A stretch of DNA of 61,168 nucleotides from positions 1-61,168 of the forward strand of contig JADHZB010000554.1 of NCBI GenBank assembly GCA_015657535.1. The letters are read 5' to 3'. Position numbers and translations under genes: made by a program. Below the pieces are notes generated by a model that was not told where the DNA came from, did no database searches, and worked only from the letters and a program-made list of their open reading frames with translations. The DNA is from Nephromyces sp. MM_2019. Taxonomy: Eukaryota > Apicomplexa > Aconoidasida > Nephromycida. Shown here piece by piece: positions 1 through 11,556 of the stretch. How positions within the stretch are numbered: position 1 is the first letter of the stretch; each line of letters opens with the position of its first letter.

Positions 1-420
1 GCCCTTCTGATTACATACAAAACACCTGATGGCTTGTTTATCTTTTTTGGTTGTTTTTTCTGTTTTTGTGATATTTTCAATGTCCATCGGTTCATGTCCC
101 ATATATCTTTCCGCTGTTGAAAGTTTATTTTGTTTATAGTTATTGTAACAATTATTGTAATAATTGTTAAGCGTAGCACATTATTGTAGAAGTATTTTAT
201 TTTGCATGCATGCAAAACGACCTATCTAGAATAGGCTTTATTTTATTGCTGTATCTAAATGAAATACTGTACCACGAACTTAGAAATAGATATAGAAATC
301 TATGCAAATACTTGAATGTATTTTAACATATAAGTGCATGCAAATATTTTATGCTTTCCCCCTTTTTGTTTACGACGATGTTCATTTTTGTTTTAACTTG
401 AATCATTTTGATTTAATAAT
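1..420. other. Non-coding AT-rich sequence, no gene seen
   Basis: No open frame or family motif is visible. The stretch ends at the 5-bp target duplication (CAAAG, 421-425) of the solo LTR that follows. There are no long simple repeats. Confidence 0.6.
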
Positions 421-425
421 CAAAG

Positions 426-902
426 TATAACCAGTGCCTACTCGCCTGGTTGCCACAATAACCACTCGTCATTGTCCGGCTTATCTCAACTTGGTGCACT
501 CTAGTGGACTTAGTGTTTTAGTGTTTAATCGAGCTATTCATGTAATGAAGGTTGTCAAGTCTGTCTAGTTCAAAAGATCTACACCCTGAACATTGCAATA
601 AAACTCTACTTACTTCAGCCACAAGCTAGTTATGGGTCTGAGTATGTTATTAGCTTGATATCAAGGCTAACTTCATAGCCCTATATCATGCTTATAACTT
701 CGGTAGGTATGAGTTGTAATGAATGTCAAGTGAAAGTTTGTAAAAATAACATTGATACAAAAATGTGCATAACTTGGCACAGAGATATCGTATGAATCTA
801 ATATTTAAAATAGTAAATATAGTTTTACATTCTACATCTAAGAATGCTACTTAAACTATTGTAAAGGTCTTTCGAGTAGTGAAAATCTCTTGCTGGTTAC
901 AC
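426..902 (-). mobile_element. Solo LTR of a Ty3/gypsy element, inverted, with 5-bp target duplication
   Basis: This 477-bp block is the reverse complement of the LTR at 2062-2533. Its ends read TATAACCAG at 426 and CTGGTTACA ending at 902, which on the minus strand gives the usual TG...TA-type inverted LTR ends. It is bracketed by CAAAG at 421-425 and CAAAG at 903-907, a perfect 5-bp target-site duplication of the size made by Ty3/gypsy integrases. No internal coding sequence is attached, so it is a solo LTR, normally formed by recombination between the two LTRs of a full insertion. The identity to the other copies and the duplication are seen directly; the mechanism is inferred from how such elements behave. 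Confidence 0.9.
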
Positions 903-907
903 AAAGA

Positions 908-1448
908 TTAGAATATATTTTCTATAAACACTTTTTGAAACTTTACAATAACTTTTAATTGTTTTAATTATACCATAAGCCGAGAAGGGCTTAACGAAGG
1001 TTGCCCGGTTAAGCAATCGATAGAATTACATAAGGCCGTAGCCGAGCAGGGCTGGCGACAATTGCGAGATAGGCAATTGTTATACGATATCTCCGTGCCA
1101 AGTTGCGCACATTTTTGTATCAATGTTATTTTTACAAACTTTCACTTGACATTCATTACAACTCATACCTGCCGAATTTATAAGCATGCTATAGGGCTAT
1201 TAGATTTGCCTTGATGTCAAGCTAATAACATACTCAGACCCATAACTAGCTTGTGGCTGAAGTAGGTAGAGTTTTATTGCAATGGTCAGGGTGGAGAGAT
1301 TTTTGAGCTAGACAGACTTGACAACCTTCATTACCTGAAAAGCCTGATTAAACACTAAAATACTAAGTCCACTATGTTGCACCAAGTTGAGATAATCCGG
1401 ACAATGACGAGTGGTTATTGTGGCAACCGGGCGAGTAGCCATTGGTTA
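908..1448 (+). mobile_element. Interrupted, degenerate 5' LTR of the gypsy remnant
   Basis: From about 1081 to 1448 the sequence matches the 3' LTR (2062-2533) almost base for base, ending in a GGTTATA block. The first part of the LTR is missing from this match. A weak resemblance at about 930-957 (CACTTTTTGAAA then TTTACAATAACTT) suggests the LTR start lies there, with about 960-1080 inserted or substituted within it. The copy runs straight into the coding remnant at 1449, so primer-binding site, gag, protease, reverse transcriptase and RNase H are all gone. Confidence 0.75.
968..1082. repeat. GC-richer hairpin cluster inside the LTR copy
   Basis: This is a GC-rich island in AT-rich surroundings. 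Two related motifs occur about 62 bp apart: AGCCGAGAAGGGCT and AGCCGAGCAGGGCT, each able to fold with AGCC/GGCT arms. Between and after them are GCTTAAC...GTTAAGC and ACAATTGC-7 nt-GCAATTGT arms. It is not part of the other two LTR copies. The function is unknown; it could be a small inserted repeat or a structured-RNA-derived element. Confidence 0.5.
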
Positions 1449-1451
1449 TAA

Positions 1452-2035
1452 GTGGATTCAGTTAACGAATTCACTGATATAATCAGGAAAGCGATGAAAA
1501 CTGCAAAACACAATCAGACTGAAGCAAGTGCAAAGCAAAAATTTTGCGCCGATAAAGGCCGCAAACACTTGAATTTTTCGGTAGGGCAGCATGTATGGCT
1601 GTCAACCCGCACTTCCCGTGCAGGACTTGGGCCAAAATCACTTGAACCAAGATTGTTGGGCCATACAAGGTCATCAAAAAGGTCTCTGACGCTGCATATA
1701 GACTTGAACTACCAAAAGGCATGAGAATACACCCAGTATTTCATATATTTAAGCTGAAAGAAGCCAACTCGGCCCACGGAGAATTTAATTCCACTGATGG
1801 CTCGAGCAAGCTAGAAATTCGTATTGAAGATAGTCCAATTAAACGTTGGGAAGTGGAAAAAATACTCGCAAGGACAGAAATTCTACTTAAAGATGGTAAG
1901 TTCAAGCAAGAATATTGCATTAGGTGGAAAGATACTAATGCGGATGATGACTCTTGGGAACCAAAAAGAAGCCTAAAAGATTGCAAGAGCATGATCAGAG
2001 CTTTCAATGATACTACCGCGAAGAGAACATGAGGA
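1452..2035 (+). pseudogene. Ty3/gypsy integrase C-terminus plus chromodomain, frameshifted remnant
   Basis: Two overlapping open frames (1452-1724 and the frame ending at 2032) encode the end of a retrotransposon polyprotein. The first has the post-catalytic integrase region with the typical VGQHVWLS stretch followed by LEPR. The frame then shifts by one near 1655-1670, and the other frame carries HPVFHIFKLK, the conserved Pro-Val-Phe-His motif of gypsy integrases. A chromodomain follows: WEVEKIL, then YCIRWK, then DSWEP at about 1846-2005. This marks a chromovirus, a group whose chromodomain directs insertion to modified chromatin. All upstream gag-pol domains are missing and one frame break is present, so it is a dead fragment. 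Confidence 0.9.
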
Positions 2036-2046
2036 CATGTTCAAAA

Positions 2047-2061
2047 TGAAGGTGGGAGGAA
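2047..2061 (+). other. Polypurine tract of the gypsy element
   Basis: The purine-rich run GAAGGTGGGAGGAA lies directly before the 3' LTR start (TGTAACCAG at 2062). This is the expected place and composition of the plus-strand primer of LTR retrotransposons. Confidence 0.8.
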
Positions 2062-2533
2062 TGTAACCAGCAAGAGCTTTTCACTAATTAAAAGGCCTTT
2101 ACAATAGCTTAAGTAGCATACTTAAATGTAGAATGTAAAACTATATTTACTACTTTAAATGTTAGATTCATACGATACCTCTGTGCCAAGTTACACACAT
2201 TTTTGCATCAATGTTATTTTCACAAACTTTTACTTGACATTCATTGCAACTCATATCTACCGAAGTTATAAGCATGATATAGGGCTATGAAGTTAGCCTT
2301 GATATCAAACTAATAACATACTCAGACCCATAACTAGCTTGTGGCTGAAGTAGGTAGAGTTTTATTGCAATGGTCAAGGTGGAGGCAGAACTAGACAGTC
2401 TTGACAACCTTCATTACCTGAAAAACTCGATTAAACACTAAAATACTAAGTCCACTATATTGCACCAAGTTGAGATAAGCCGGACAATGACGAGTGGTTA
2501 TTATGGGAACCAGGGGAGTAGGCACTGGTTATA
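2062..2533 (+). mobile_element. 3' LTR of the Ty3/gypsy remnant
   Basis: About 472 bp starting TGTAACCAG and ending CTGGTTATA, a near-perfect inverted terminal pair. It matches the inverted solo LTR at 426-902 and the partial copy at 1081-1448. It lies immediately downstream of a polypurine tract and the chromodomain remnant, which fixes its orientation as plus. No matching flanking duplication is found upstream, which fits loss of the original 5' end. Confidence 0.9.
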
Positions 2534-5500
2534 CTTATTATTGATTTTGATTTTATGTGAGATAATTATTTTGGTACAAGGAAAAAGAAAGTGAATTAAA
2601 CTTACCTACTCTTAAACCTTCAACATGTGTGAATGCGACTTGGCGGAACTGCTTGTACATTTTAGGGATGCTTTCATTTAAAACCTTTACCTACTCCTGA
2701 AAATTTTACCTACTTTTCAGACGTGTAAAACACGTCTCACGTAAATTCAAAAATATTTAGGCTTCTAGTTCCTCAATTAAATAAAAATTAATATAATCTG
2801 ATTGATGAAGTAAAAATCAAACGAATTTGTTTGTTCGTAAAATTGATAATTTATCAAGTAAAGCGGAGAAATGATCTACCGAAAAAAACGAATCATAAAG
2901 TTAAATATCTTCAGACATCAAGAATGCTCAGAAGTGCTAATATAGGTTTTTAGAAAAACTCGTAACTTCTATAAACAGTTTGTGGGCGAATCTTTGGTGC
3001 CTAATTAATATTTGGGAAGTTAGATCGATGCAAAACTATAATAAGCTAGGTGTCAAAGTAGCTATTTAGACTAGAGCTATTCCGTGAATTATTGTAAATA
3101 ATTAGTTTAAAATTGGAATATCATGTGATAATGTTACTAGATGTGAGACTGTTACACATACTAGGTGCGGGAATACACAAATGACCTGATTTTGTGAATT
3201 CAATTAGTGTATTTGTTGTCATTTCACTGAATTAACAATTTTGCATCTTGAATTAATTTTAAATTTTATTCGTAATCATTGACAATATAATCCGTCTATA
3301 TGTACATAATTAGTCGTTTTAATTCGTCATTTTAATTCCACTTAAATTACAACTTAACTTAAATTAAATTATCAGCATCTGGCTTGATTCCAGTAAATTT
3401 AGCATTTGAAATAAATTATTTCATATATATGAAATAGCTTAATGTATCTTTTGATATAACTTAGATACGTTTCTCATACACTTAATCATGTGCTCCGATT
3501 ATGGGATCATGAATTGCCTCTGGATTTTATGAAGATTTTGGAGTTTTAATTTGGCCGTTATTAAATCTTGTTGAAGACCATTTTGCCCTCTAATTTAACT
3601 TGAATTTACGATTTAAGATCAATGATAATTAGTTTCCCTTTAATAAAACTGGTTAGAGTTATTCATTTACCAATGTGGCTTTAAATATGTAATTATAGTC
3701 GTTTAGCGGCCTAGTTTTGAGTTGGGGGAATTCCAAATTTCCTTAGGTCAATTATTAAAAGAATTAATCCCTTCTTTCCATTATCTTCTTAAATTTGTCA
3801 GTTACCATCAATTAATGCTCGATTAATAATGACCATTAAGCCTCAAATAAGATATTTTTGAGATATATTTTAAGTAGCTAGTCTTCGATTTTCTGTTGGT
3901 CGGTTAATTTACAATCCAATCTTCATTGGTCTGTTGCTAAATAAATAATCTCGTAATTTTATGGCCTCCTATATCTGCTTTTGAATGTATCACAATTATT
4001 TCTCAAGTGCATAATTGGCTCATCTCGAACTAGTGGGTGTCAAACTTTAAATTTTGGTCTACCTAGGGCATAACAACAAGCCAAGTGTGAAAACATCTAC
4101 TAGTCCTTGAAGTAATTCGTGATTTAATTGAAAAATGACTATTCTGAACTAGAAATATATTGTGGGATTCACATTAGGTCCGAGGTTGTTACAATTTTGT
4201 TTTCAATGCACACAAAGCCTTAGGCATCTAATTGAAGTTAATTTGCCGTAGATACTAATATAACATCTTATTATTACCTCATTATCACGATATCTGGATC
4301 TTCACATTGATTTATAGCTCACAAAGTAAATTCTTTTAAACCAAAGTATGCTTTAACCCATTGGTGCATCAGCACTCAAAAAAACGATAGTGATATGAAC
4401 AAGTCAGGCGAAAGTCGATTAGAACACCAATTAATATGGAAGACTCCAATTTTGCATTCGTGAAATAACTTTAATGCATTTAAAAATACGTATTGACAGT
4501 CAATATTTTATGAACGTAATTATTTCGTAACAGATAGCTAATAAGGAATGATAAATTCTCACGCTGGCAGGAAGCGGGAATTTTGTGGTAAAAGACATAT
4601 TTTAATGATGGTACTAGTTCAGATTTAATATTCTAACTGAGCTGTGTATTAGTTAAGGCAATATAAAAGTGAAAAGGGATATCATAAAAAATAAAGTCAC
4701 CGTAAAATAATTGTCAAAAGGGGAACTAGAATTTCCGAGTACTCAAAAGTTGGCCATTTCAAAAGAGAATACCTATATATATTAGGGTATATTGTCATTT
4801 GAATAAATCTAAGTTAAGTTATTTAAAAGGAATACACGAACGATGGCTTGAATATTGCCACATTAAAGTAAAACATAAGACAAAAGGGCTTTCAACAAGA
4901 TTTACTGATGCCCAATTAACATGTTAAGTCAAAAACAGTCTTGGAGCCTTATTTTATTTCACAACTTAAAAATTAGCCCACATGATAACAAAATGGAATG
5001 AGAACCCCAGTTAATATATATGAGGAATATCACATCTAACTATTTCACAAGCACAAAATTGTTATTTTCAAATTTTGAGAATACTGAAATCTGACCAGAC
5101 GCACACAATTACATCTAATTTATTTTGCAATTTAGTCGGTATCTCCGTAAAAATGGCAAAAATATAGATATATGGACATAAAAAGAAATTCTAAAGATCA
5201 CCTTGTAAGTTTGGTTCAAAACGCTCAATAAAAATGTGCAATATTGACTGATAAAATTGAGCAAGAAAACGTTGGTTTAGAGGAAAAATTATATCAACGG
5301 GAAGCGCAATCTGTTATATGCTAATAGTTTGTAAAACATGCTTAAAAAATAGGCACAGTCATCTCAGCCCTTCCCCCTCTAATATTGAAATAGCATTTAT
5401 TACTACTAGCTTTTATTGTGCTATTTTTTTTTGTATTTACTTATAACCTAACTACTTGAGTACCTTCACTTACTTCGGGAATGTGGTTTACATATTTTAT

Positions 5501-8500
5501 ATATAACTCAAGTCTCATCTCTCTGTTCGTTGACTTGCTGATACAAATCTGTCTAATACCTAGGTAATTTGCTATATTTACAAGTTTCTCAGAAAACTTG
5601 AGGCTTTATTCAATTATTTCCACTTAGTCCTTACCAATGCTTAGTGCTACTAGTTCAAATTTTAACAATTTTGATTTATTAATGAAAATCTATGTATTGA
5701 GATATTGCGACTGTATAAAATATTTTGATAAGCTTTGATTAAGTAGGATTTCTACATGTTGATCTAGCTGAGGAAAAACTTAGTTAAGGTGCTATCAATA
5801 CTATAAGTAATCGACTAACAAAGAATAAGTTGTTTCAGCTCTATAATAATATTAAATTAATTCAGCAATATATTCAGTACTGTCGGAGCACATTTGAGCT
5901 AAATAATGGAGTTATTTTATTATTACATACCTAGATAGCTGTTGGTGCTACTCTTTTGTTTTTAATACTTTAAAATTGCCGCTTTATCTGTGTTTTCAAG
6001 ATTAAAGTTATCAAGATTACTTGTGACTGTAATTTGTTTAGAAAAAGTTCATCTGACCCTTGCATTTGTCCCAGAAAACTTCAATATCCTTAATTAAACC
6101 CTTGAGTTTCATTTAAGGCAGCTGGTCAATATAATATAAATTTGAGACTTTTATTCGTTTAAAAATATTTTACGCTCAATGATACTTTATTAATATTTAT
6201 AACTTGAAAAGTAAAGAGCCAAAACTCAAGCTTGAGCTTACTTAAAACTTGTTTCACAAAGTTTATTTGTTGCGTCAGGAGTTTTAACGTTAGGTCCTTT
6301 GTTAATTTACTTATTTACACTTTATAGTTTTTTTAGCTTAACCTTTTTGTTTAATCACTTTTCACCAAGTTTTACATTCTGACTTAAATTGTTTTTATCA
6401 TTATCTGTGACTTTTGATATAACTTTTATTTCGACAGGCCAACTCGTAACGCTAATGTCTTAGATTTTCTCGCTAATATATTATTTACGCACTGATGAGC
6501 CCACATTTCTGTATTTGATCCACAAATTGATTAAATGTTATTGCCCTATGTTGCAAGTTTATTAATAAATCTCATTTAGCCATTCATTATGCACACTGAA
6601 TAAGAAAACTTGATTGTTTTGTAAATTCATGCAACGGGGCTGATACTCATATAAATTTTGCTTTACATTTTTGTCTTTGGCTAGATAGTGCTTGGTTTCA
6701 TTATTTACTCGATCATTTTGTTGTTTGAAAATAATTAATTACAATTCCTACTTGAGTTTCTATTGTGTCTTGTTATAAGGTAAACTTAATTACCGTCATT
6801 ATAAATATCATTAGTAGTCTCAAACATCATTTAATAAAAAGACCGAGATTCCTCTTTGGATTGTTTTATCAAGTTGTTTGATGCAATGTTTGGAATCCAA
6901 ACAATCACTTAAGTAGATTATACTTTCATTAAATGCTTAACCTGACAAGCATATGAAAAAATGAGTTGATAATTTAATACATAACTAAACACTGTAGTAC
7001 ATTTCAGGCTTATAGAAAAGTATTATTTAATTATCAATATTCGTTTTAATAACAGCTCGAGTGGCATTGAAATTTTGAGCATATAAAACTTTGTTCAGGA
7101 GTCCTATAAATGGTCCTTATGTATTGTGCAGCATACAATAAGGATTTTTTTTGATTAAGATAAGTTAAAATTTAACAAGTTTTATAGATATTTAAGTACA
7201 AAAAGTCAAGTAACAGGATATTATCTTTCTAATCTAGCTTTACTGCTCACGATAAGTTAATAAAGAGTGACTTCGTCTAAACTTTGTGGTTTGTTTTAAT
7301 CTCAATATTCCAATCTAAACACTGATATAGGGAAATTAGAAGCTATTGTAATTTTTTTTTGGTATTTTCCTGGAAAAACTTTGTGTATTATTTTTAATGG
7401 GGAAGCAGTTTAGTGTATCATACTTCTGAGTGTCTATTGAATCTTGGAAAAAATAATAAAGATAAGTTGGATATCTTAATAAACAACATATAAAGTGGCA
7501 TACATCCATATGGAAAAGCACCTTCCTTAGTCTTACATTAAATTTGTTCTATATTCCATTAATTCTTCGGTTATAGGTATTTTAATTAATAACTGGCCAC
7601 AAGCCAATGGTTTTTGCAAAATTTTAGAGCTTTAAAGCCTCCAAATTACACCTTAACATTTATGAAGGACAAGTCATGCATTAAATAATGGTTTATATCA
7701 AAGTTTCAAGCATCTCAAGCACAAGATATTGATAGAGTGGAATCTTGATAGTTTCTATCAAGGTAAAAAAGAGCAGCTAATTTATTGCCTACTGATGGAT
7801 GTTTAAAGGCATACAAAACTTTATTTATCTCAATACCTATCACAATTAAGTTTGAGGAGTGCTGAATTGAACACATTTTATAGATAGCACACTTACTCAC
7901 TGGAAAATCAATTCTCCCAGCTTAAAGCAACATTGTGATATTTCAGCTTTATTGAAAATCAACGTCGCGTCTTTACAATTGTCACAATAATTAATATTTT
8001 ACTTATGGGCTTTTGAATTATATTGGGAGCACATTGATAAATTTGGCCTGAATAAGATCGACAAATTAACAAACCTACTAAAATAAAACCTTAAATCATT
8101 TAGTGCAGCTGCACCTCAATAAAGTAAATAGCTCTTTTTGAATAAAACAAAATTTATAAAAAATGAGCTAATAATATTATTTATTAGATTTAGATTAAAC
8201 ATGTAGACAAAAAGTTCAACCTTTTTGTAAAATTTTTGAATTGAGCAGGTTGCATATGACACTAAGCAGACTTGTTATTGTAAATCAAATAAACTGAGAT
8301 ATATCTCCTGAACTACTTATAGAAAAGGTAAGACATATCTCTAAAGACAAGTGAACTTATCGAAGTGGGCGTGTCATCAGTAAGAATTGAGAAACTAGCG
8401 CTAATATAACAAGAGCTGGTGGGCTATAGTTCAAATCGAATTACAACTTTAGCAGAGCAAAGATAAAAGGAATTGCTTTTAACTGATTACTTTGTTAAAA

Positions 8501-11500
8501 TTTCATCTAAGATGAATACAGAATAGGCAGATTGTTAAACATTTTTTTACTCTGCATTTCTGTCGGTCTTTAGGGTCAATGTGTTGCAAAAATATGTTTT
8601 TGAAGAACTTATGAGAACAAACTGCAACAACTGCTTATAGAGGGAGCAACTTACAAAAAATTACAATCATATAATGTAAAAATTAATATATATTTGCCAA
8701 TTCATAGTGTATCTAGTCATTTTATTTATTGATTTAATGAATTGAGTGAGCTTCAGGAAATAACGTAAGCAAATTTGATTATAGATTGGATTGAATTTAT
8801 CTATAGTGTAAGTTGGACATTGTGTAAAGCTACTCGCTAGACTGATACAAAACTTTGACCAAATAAATTCCATTCTCTCCTCTCTTGACCGTGTATCAGC
8901 TAGGTCTGGTAAAGATCAAGACTGTTTTAAAAAATTTAAATTGATTAACTTGATTTTCCAAACAAGGCTATAAGAGACTAATGCAATTCAAAGCCCTTAA
9001 ATAATACTTATATTATTAGGATGATTAGCATGTAGCAACTATGCATGTCTCATGAAAAACTCCTTATTTTTGACTGACACCACAGGATCTTTAAGAGAAA
9101 CAGGCTGCTTGCTATTTTATTAAAGAAATTGCTGATTCGAGTTTGCTGTGATGACATACAATAGTTTTGGCCAACCTTTACTAATTTCGTTTTCTATTAA
9201 AATAACTAGAGTCCAATCTAAATAAAAAAGGAAATCGCATTATGTCTTCTTGTCACTAGGATGAAATTTAAGCTTATAAATTGTTAGCTATAATTGACCA
9301 AGTTCATATTTTAATAGCTAAAGTAGAATCAGTATCACATAAACAATACTATCTAAAATTTCTTAACGCTATAGCAATTGATTGTAAAATAGTCATTTCA
9401 AGCTTTTTGTGGCTTTTAAATAGAGCAGAATTGAAGCTTACAGTCGAATTGATAGTTTACACGTTGCTCTAATTACATTTGTTAGCTTTTATTTATATAA
9501 AGGTAAATATTAAATATGTTTAAACAATGGGAGCATATCCTATACTAGTTTCTGTAACAACTTAGAAATTAAAGTTTTTTACAAAACCAACAAGTTTTAA
9601 AGCAAGTTTTTCAGTTTTTCTACTCCTAGTGGTTATGTTCGACTATGTGACTCTTGTGTATAAAAGTTATTAAGCAAAGTACACTTTTAGGATGAGCTAA
9701 GAGAGTGTGTTTTTTAAAACATGATTTTGCACGATGAAATCTTAGAGCTGATCAAATTGTGAGAATCTCATAGTAGCTGAAATTAAGTAGTCAAAAATTT
9801 ATAAATTGAAATAATACTTTTATGCTTAATCTACCAAAAGTCTTTTCAGGCATTGTAAGCTCTTATATACTGATGGCTTGTATTGCAAATAAAAGTTATT
9901 TGAATTCTGATGACAGATTATATTGTGACCCCTCCAACTTAGTTGCTTTAACTGGCGTTTCTCTCATGTGTGAGCAAGGCATACAATCAAGTTCTTGATT
10001 TAGTATCTTGCTTTTACTTATGAAAACTACATTGAAAACCCTCATTAGCTTTTTATAATAAGTATATATTAGAACACATACAATTCTTGCTTCGTAGTAT
10101 AAGATTTTCTTTGAAGTGCTATTTTCTAAAGCATGGACTAAGCTTAAATTAATGAGCATAAATGTCATAAGGTTGATTAATTCAAAATTTTAAAATTGCC
10201 CACTGGAAAAACACATCCTAAAAGGAGCAGTTGTGCAAAAAATTTCAAAATCTTCTCTAGGAAACTTAATTTGAAAGCTCAAATCACTTAAGTTAGCAAA
10301 ATGATGAAAATTGATGTCTTTAAGCAACATATGCATGATGTGTTACTTACATATATAATAGGATCAGCCCCTATGTTTCTCAAATTGCATTATGATTACA
10401 AAGTTGAATACAGCTATGTAGGCACATTATATTATAGAATTACCTAAAACCTTTCCCAGAGTGTTTATTGGGAAATGAGCTATAGAGTAAATTGGCAAAA
10501 TTATCAAAATTAGGCTTTGATAGTAATGTAACGAGCCTGATTTTACCAAGCTTTATTAAGTGTACTTTTGAGTTCTTGAAGCTGTCTCAATCTATGGTTT
10601 TATTTGTGCAATTAGGTTTTGAGTTTTAGTATAGTTTCAAATTCGCAGATAAAATTAAGCTAAAGTTAAGTCTGACAAATTTTTAGATAATGTCAAATAA
10701 CATGTTACGTGAGTCAAAAATATGGACTTCATGACATATATAACAAAAGATATTGGAGCTCTAGAAGTTTTTAAATCACGATTTCGAGTATTGTTGTATT
10801 CCATTAGCACAGTACCAAGTAATAGCAATAATTGTTAAGACTGTATTGTATTTTATATGGTTGTGCGTCGTCGCACTTTTAAAAGAATTTGTTGTCGGCA
10901 TTCGCTAGTGTGGCAACACTTGTTACAAATGTATTAAATAAGCACTTATTACAAATGTATTAAATAAGCACTTATTACAAATATATGCTATCAACACACA
11001 TATTAAATGTGTTAAATGAACTAAACTTGAAAATTAGTTTTTTAACTCTTTATGTTATAATTCTATTATGTCGCAAATATTTTATCAAAAGGAATGTAAT
11101 AAGTAATAAAATAATGGTAAAATGCTCTTGAGCAATCTAGGAGCTCAGTTTTTTTATTTTTCATTATCATACTTAAACAAATTTCTAAACTGTTCAAGAA
11201 CTCTGTTTAAGATACATCAGCTACCTCACTTAATGAGTATAAATCTCCTGTAATCTAAAACTGAGAACATTTATATAATTTTTAAATTTTTAGATGTGAC
11301 ATTTCTGTCTCTTTTAAAATTGTGAATTAACAGAATAACAAAAAAATTAAAATACCATTACCCTTGTAGAAACAATACCGTTAACTAAAAACGTAAGCCT
11401 CAACAAAAAAACTATCAAACACAACTTCGAATTTTATAGCTAGTAAAGTATGAAAGCTAAATAGCTTGAATTAACTCAATTTTAGTGATAAGAGAGTGAC

Positions 11501-11556
11501 TGAAGCACATTTAAAAACTCAATTGAGATCTTTCTATCTTATTTTTTCCTCTCAAA
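2534..11556. other. Nine-kilobase gene-poor AT-rich stretch
   Basis: Only scattered open frames of fewer than 91 codons occur, on both strands, and none has a recognisable motif or convincing splice sites. A 26-bp unit containing TTACAAATGTATTAAATAAG is tandemly repeated about 2.3 times at 10919-10990. Unlike the spacers after 19 kb, there is almost no CA/TG microsatellite here. I see no RNA gene. Confidence 0.65.
10919..10990 (+). repeat. 26-bp direct repeat, about 2.3 copies
   Basis: Units start at 10919, 10945 and 10971. The first two differ only at one base near the start (TTGT versus TTAT), and the third degenerates after about 13 bases. Confidence 0.85.

Noticed and set aside
968..1082. 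Possible tRNA gene in the hairpin cluster
   Set aside because: It lacks a TTCGA-type T-loop box and a proper acceptor stem, and spacing of the arms does not fit a cloverleaf.
9896..10168. 90-codon minus-strand frame in the gene-poor stretch
   Set aside because: It has no recognisable domain, is isolated, and has length compatible with chance.
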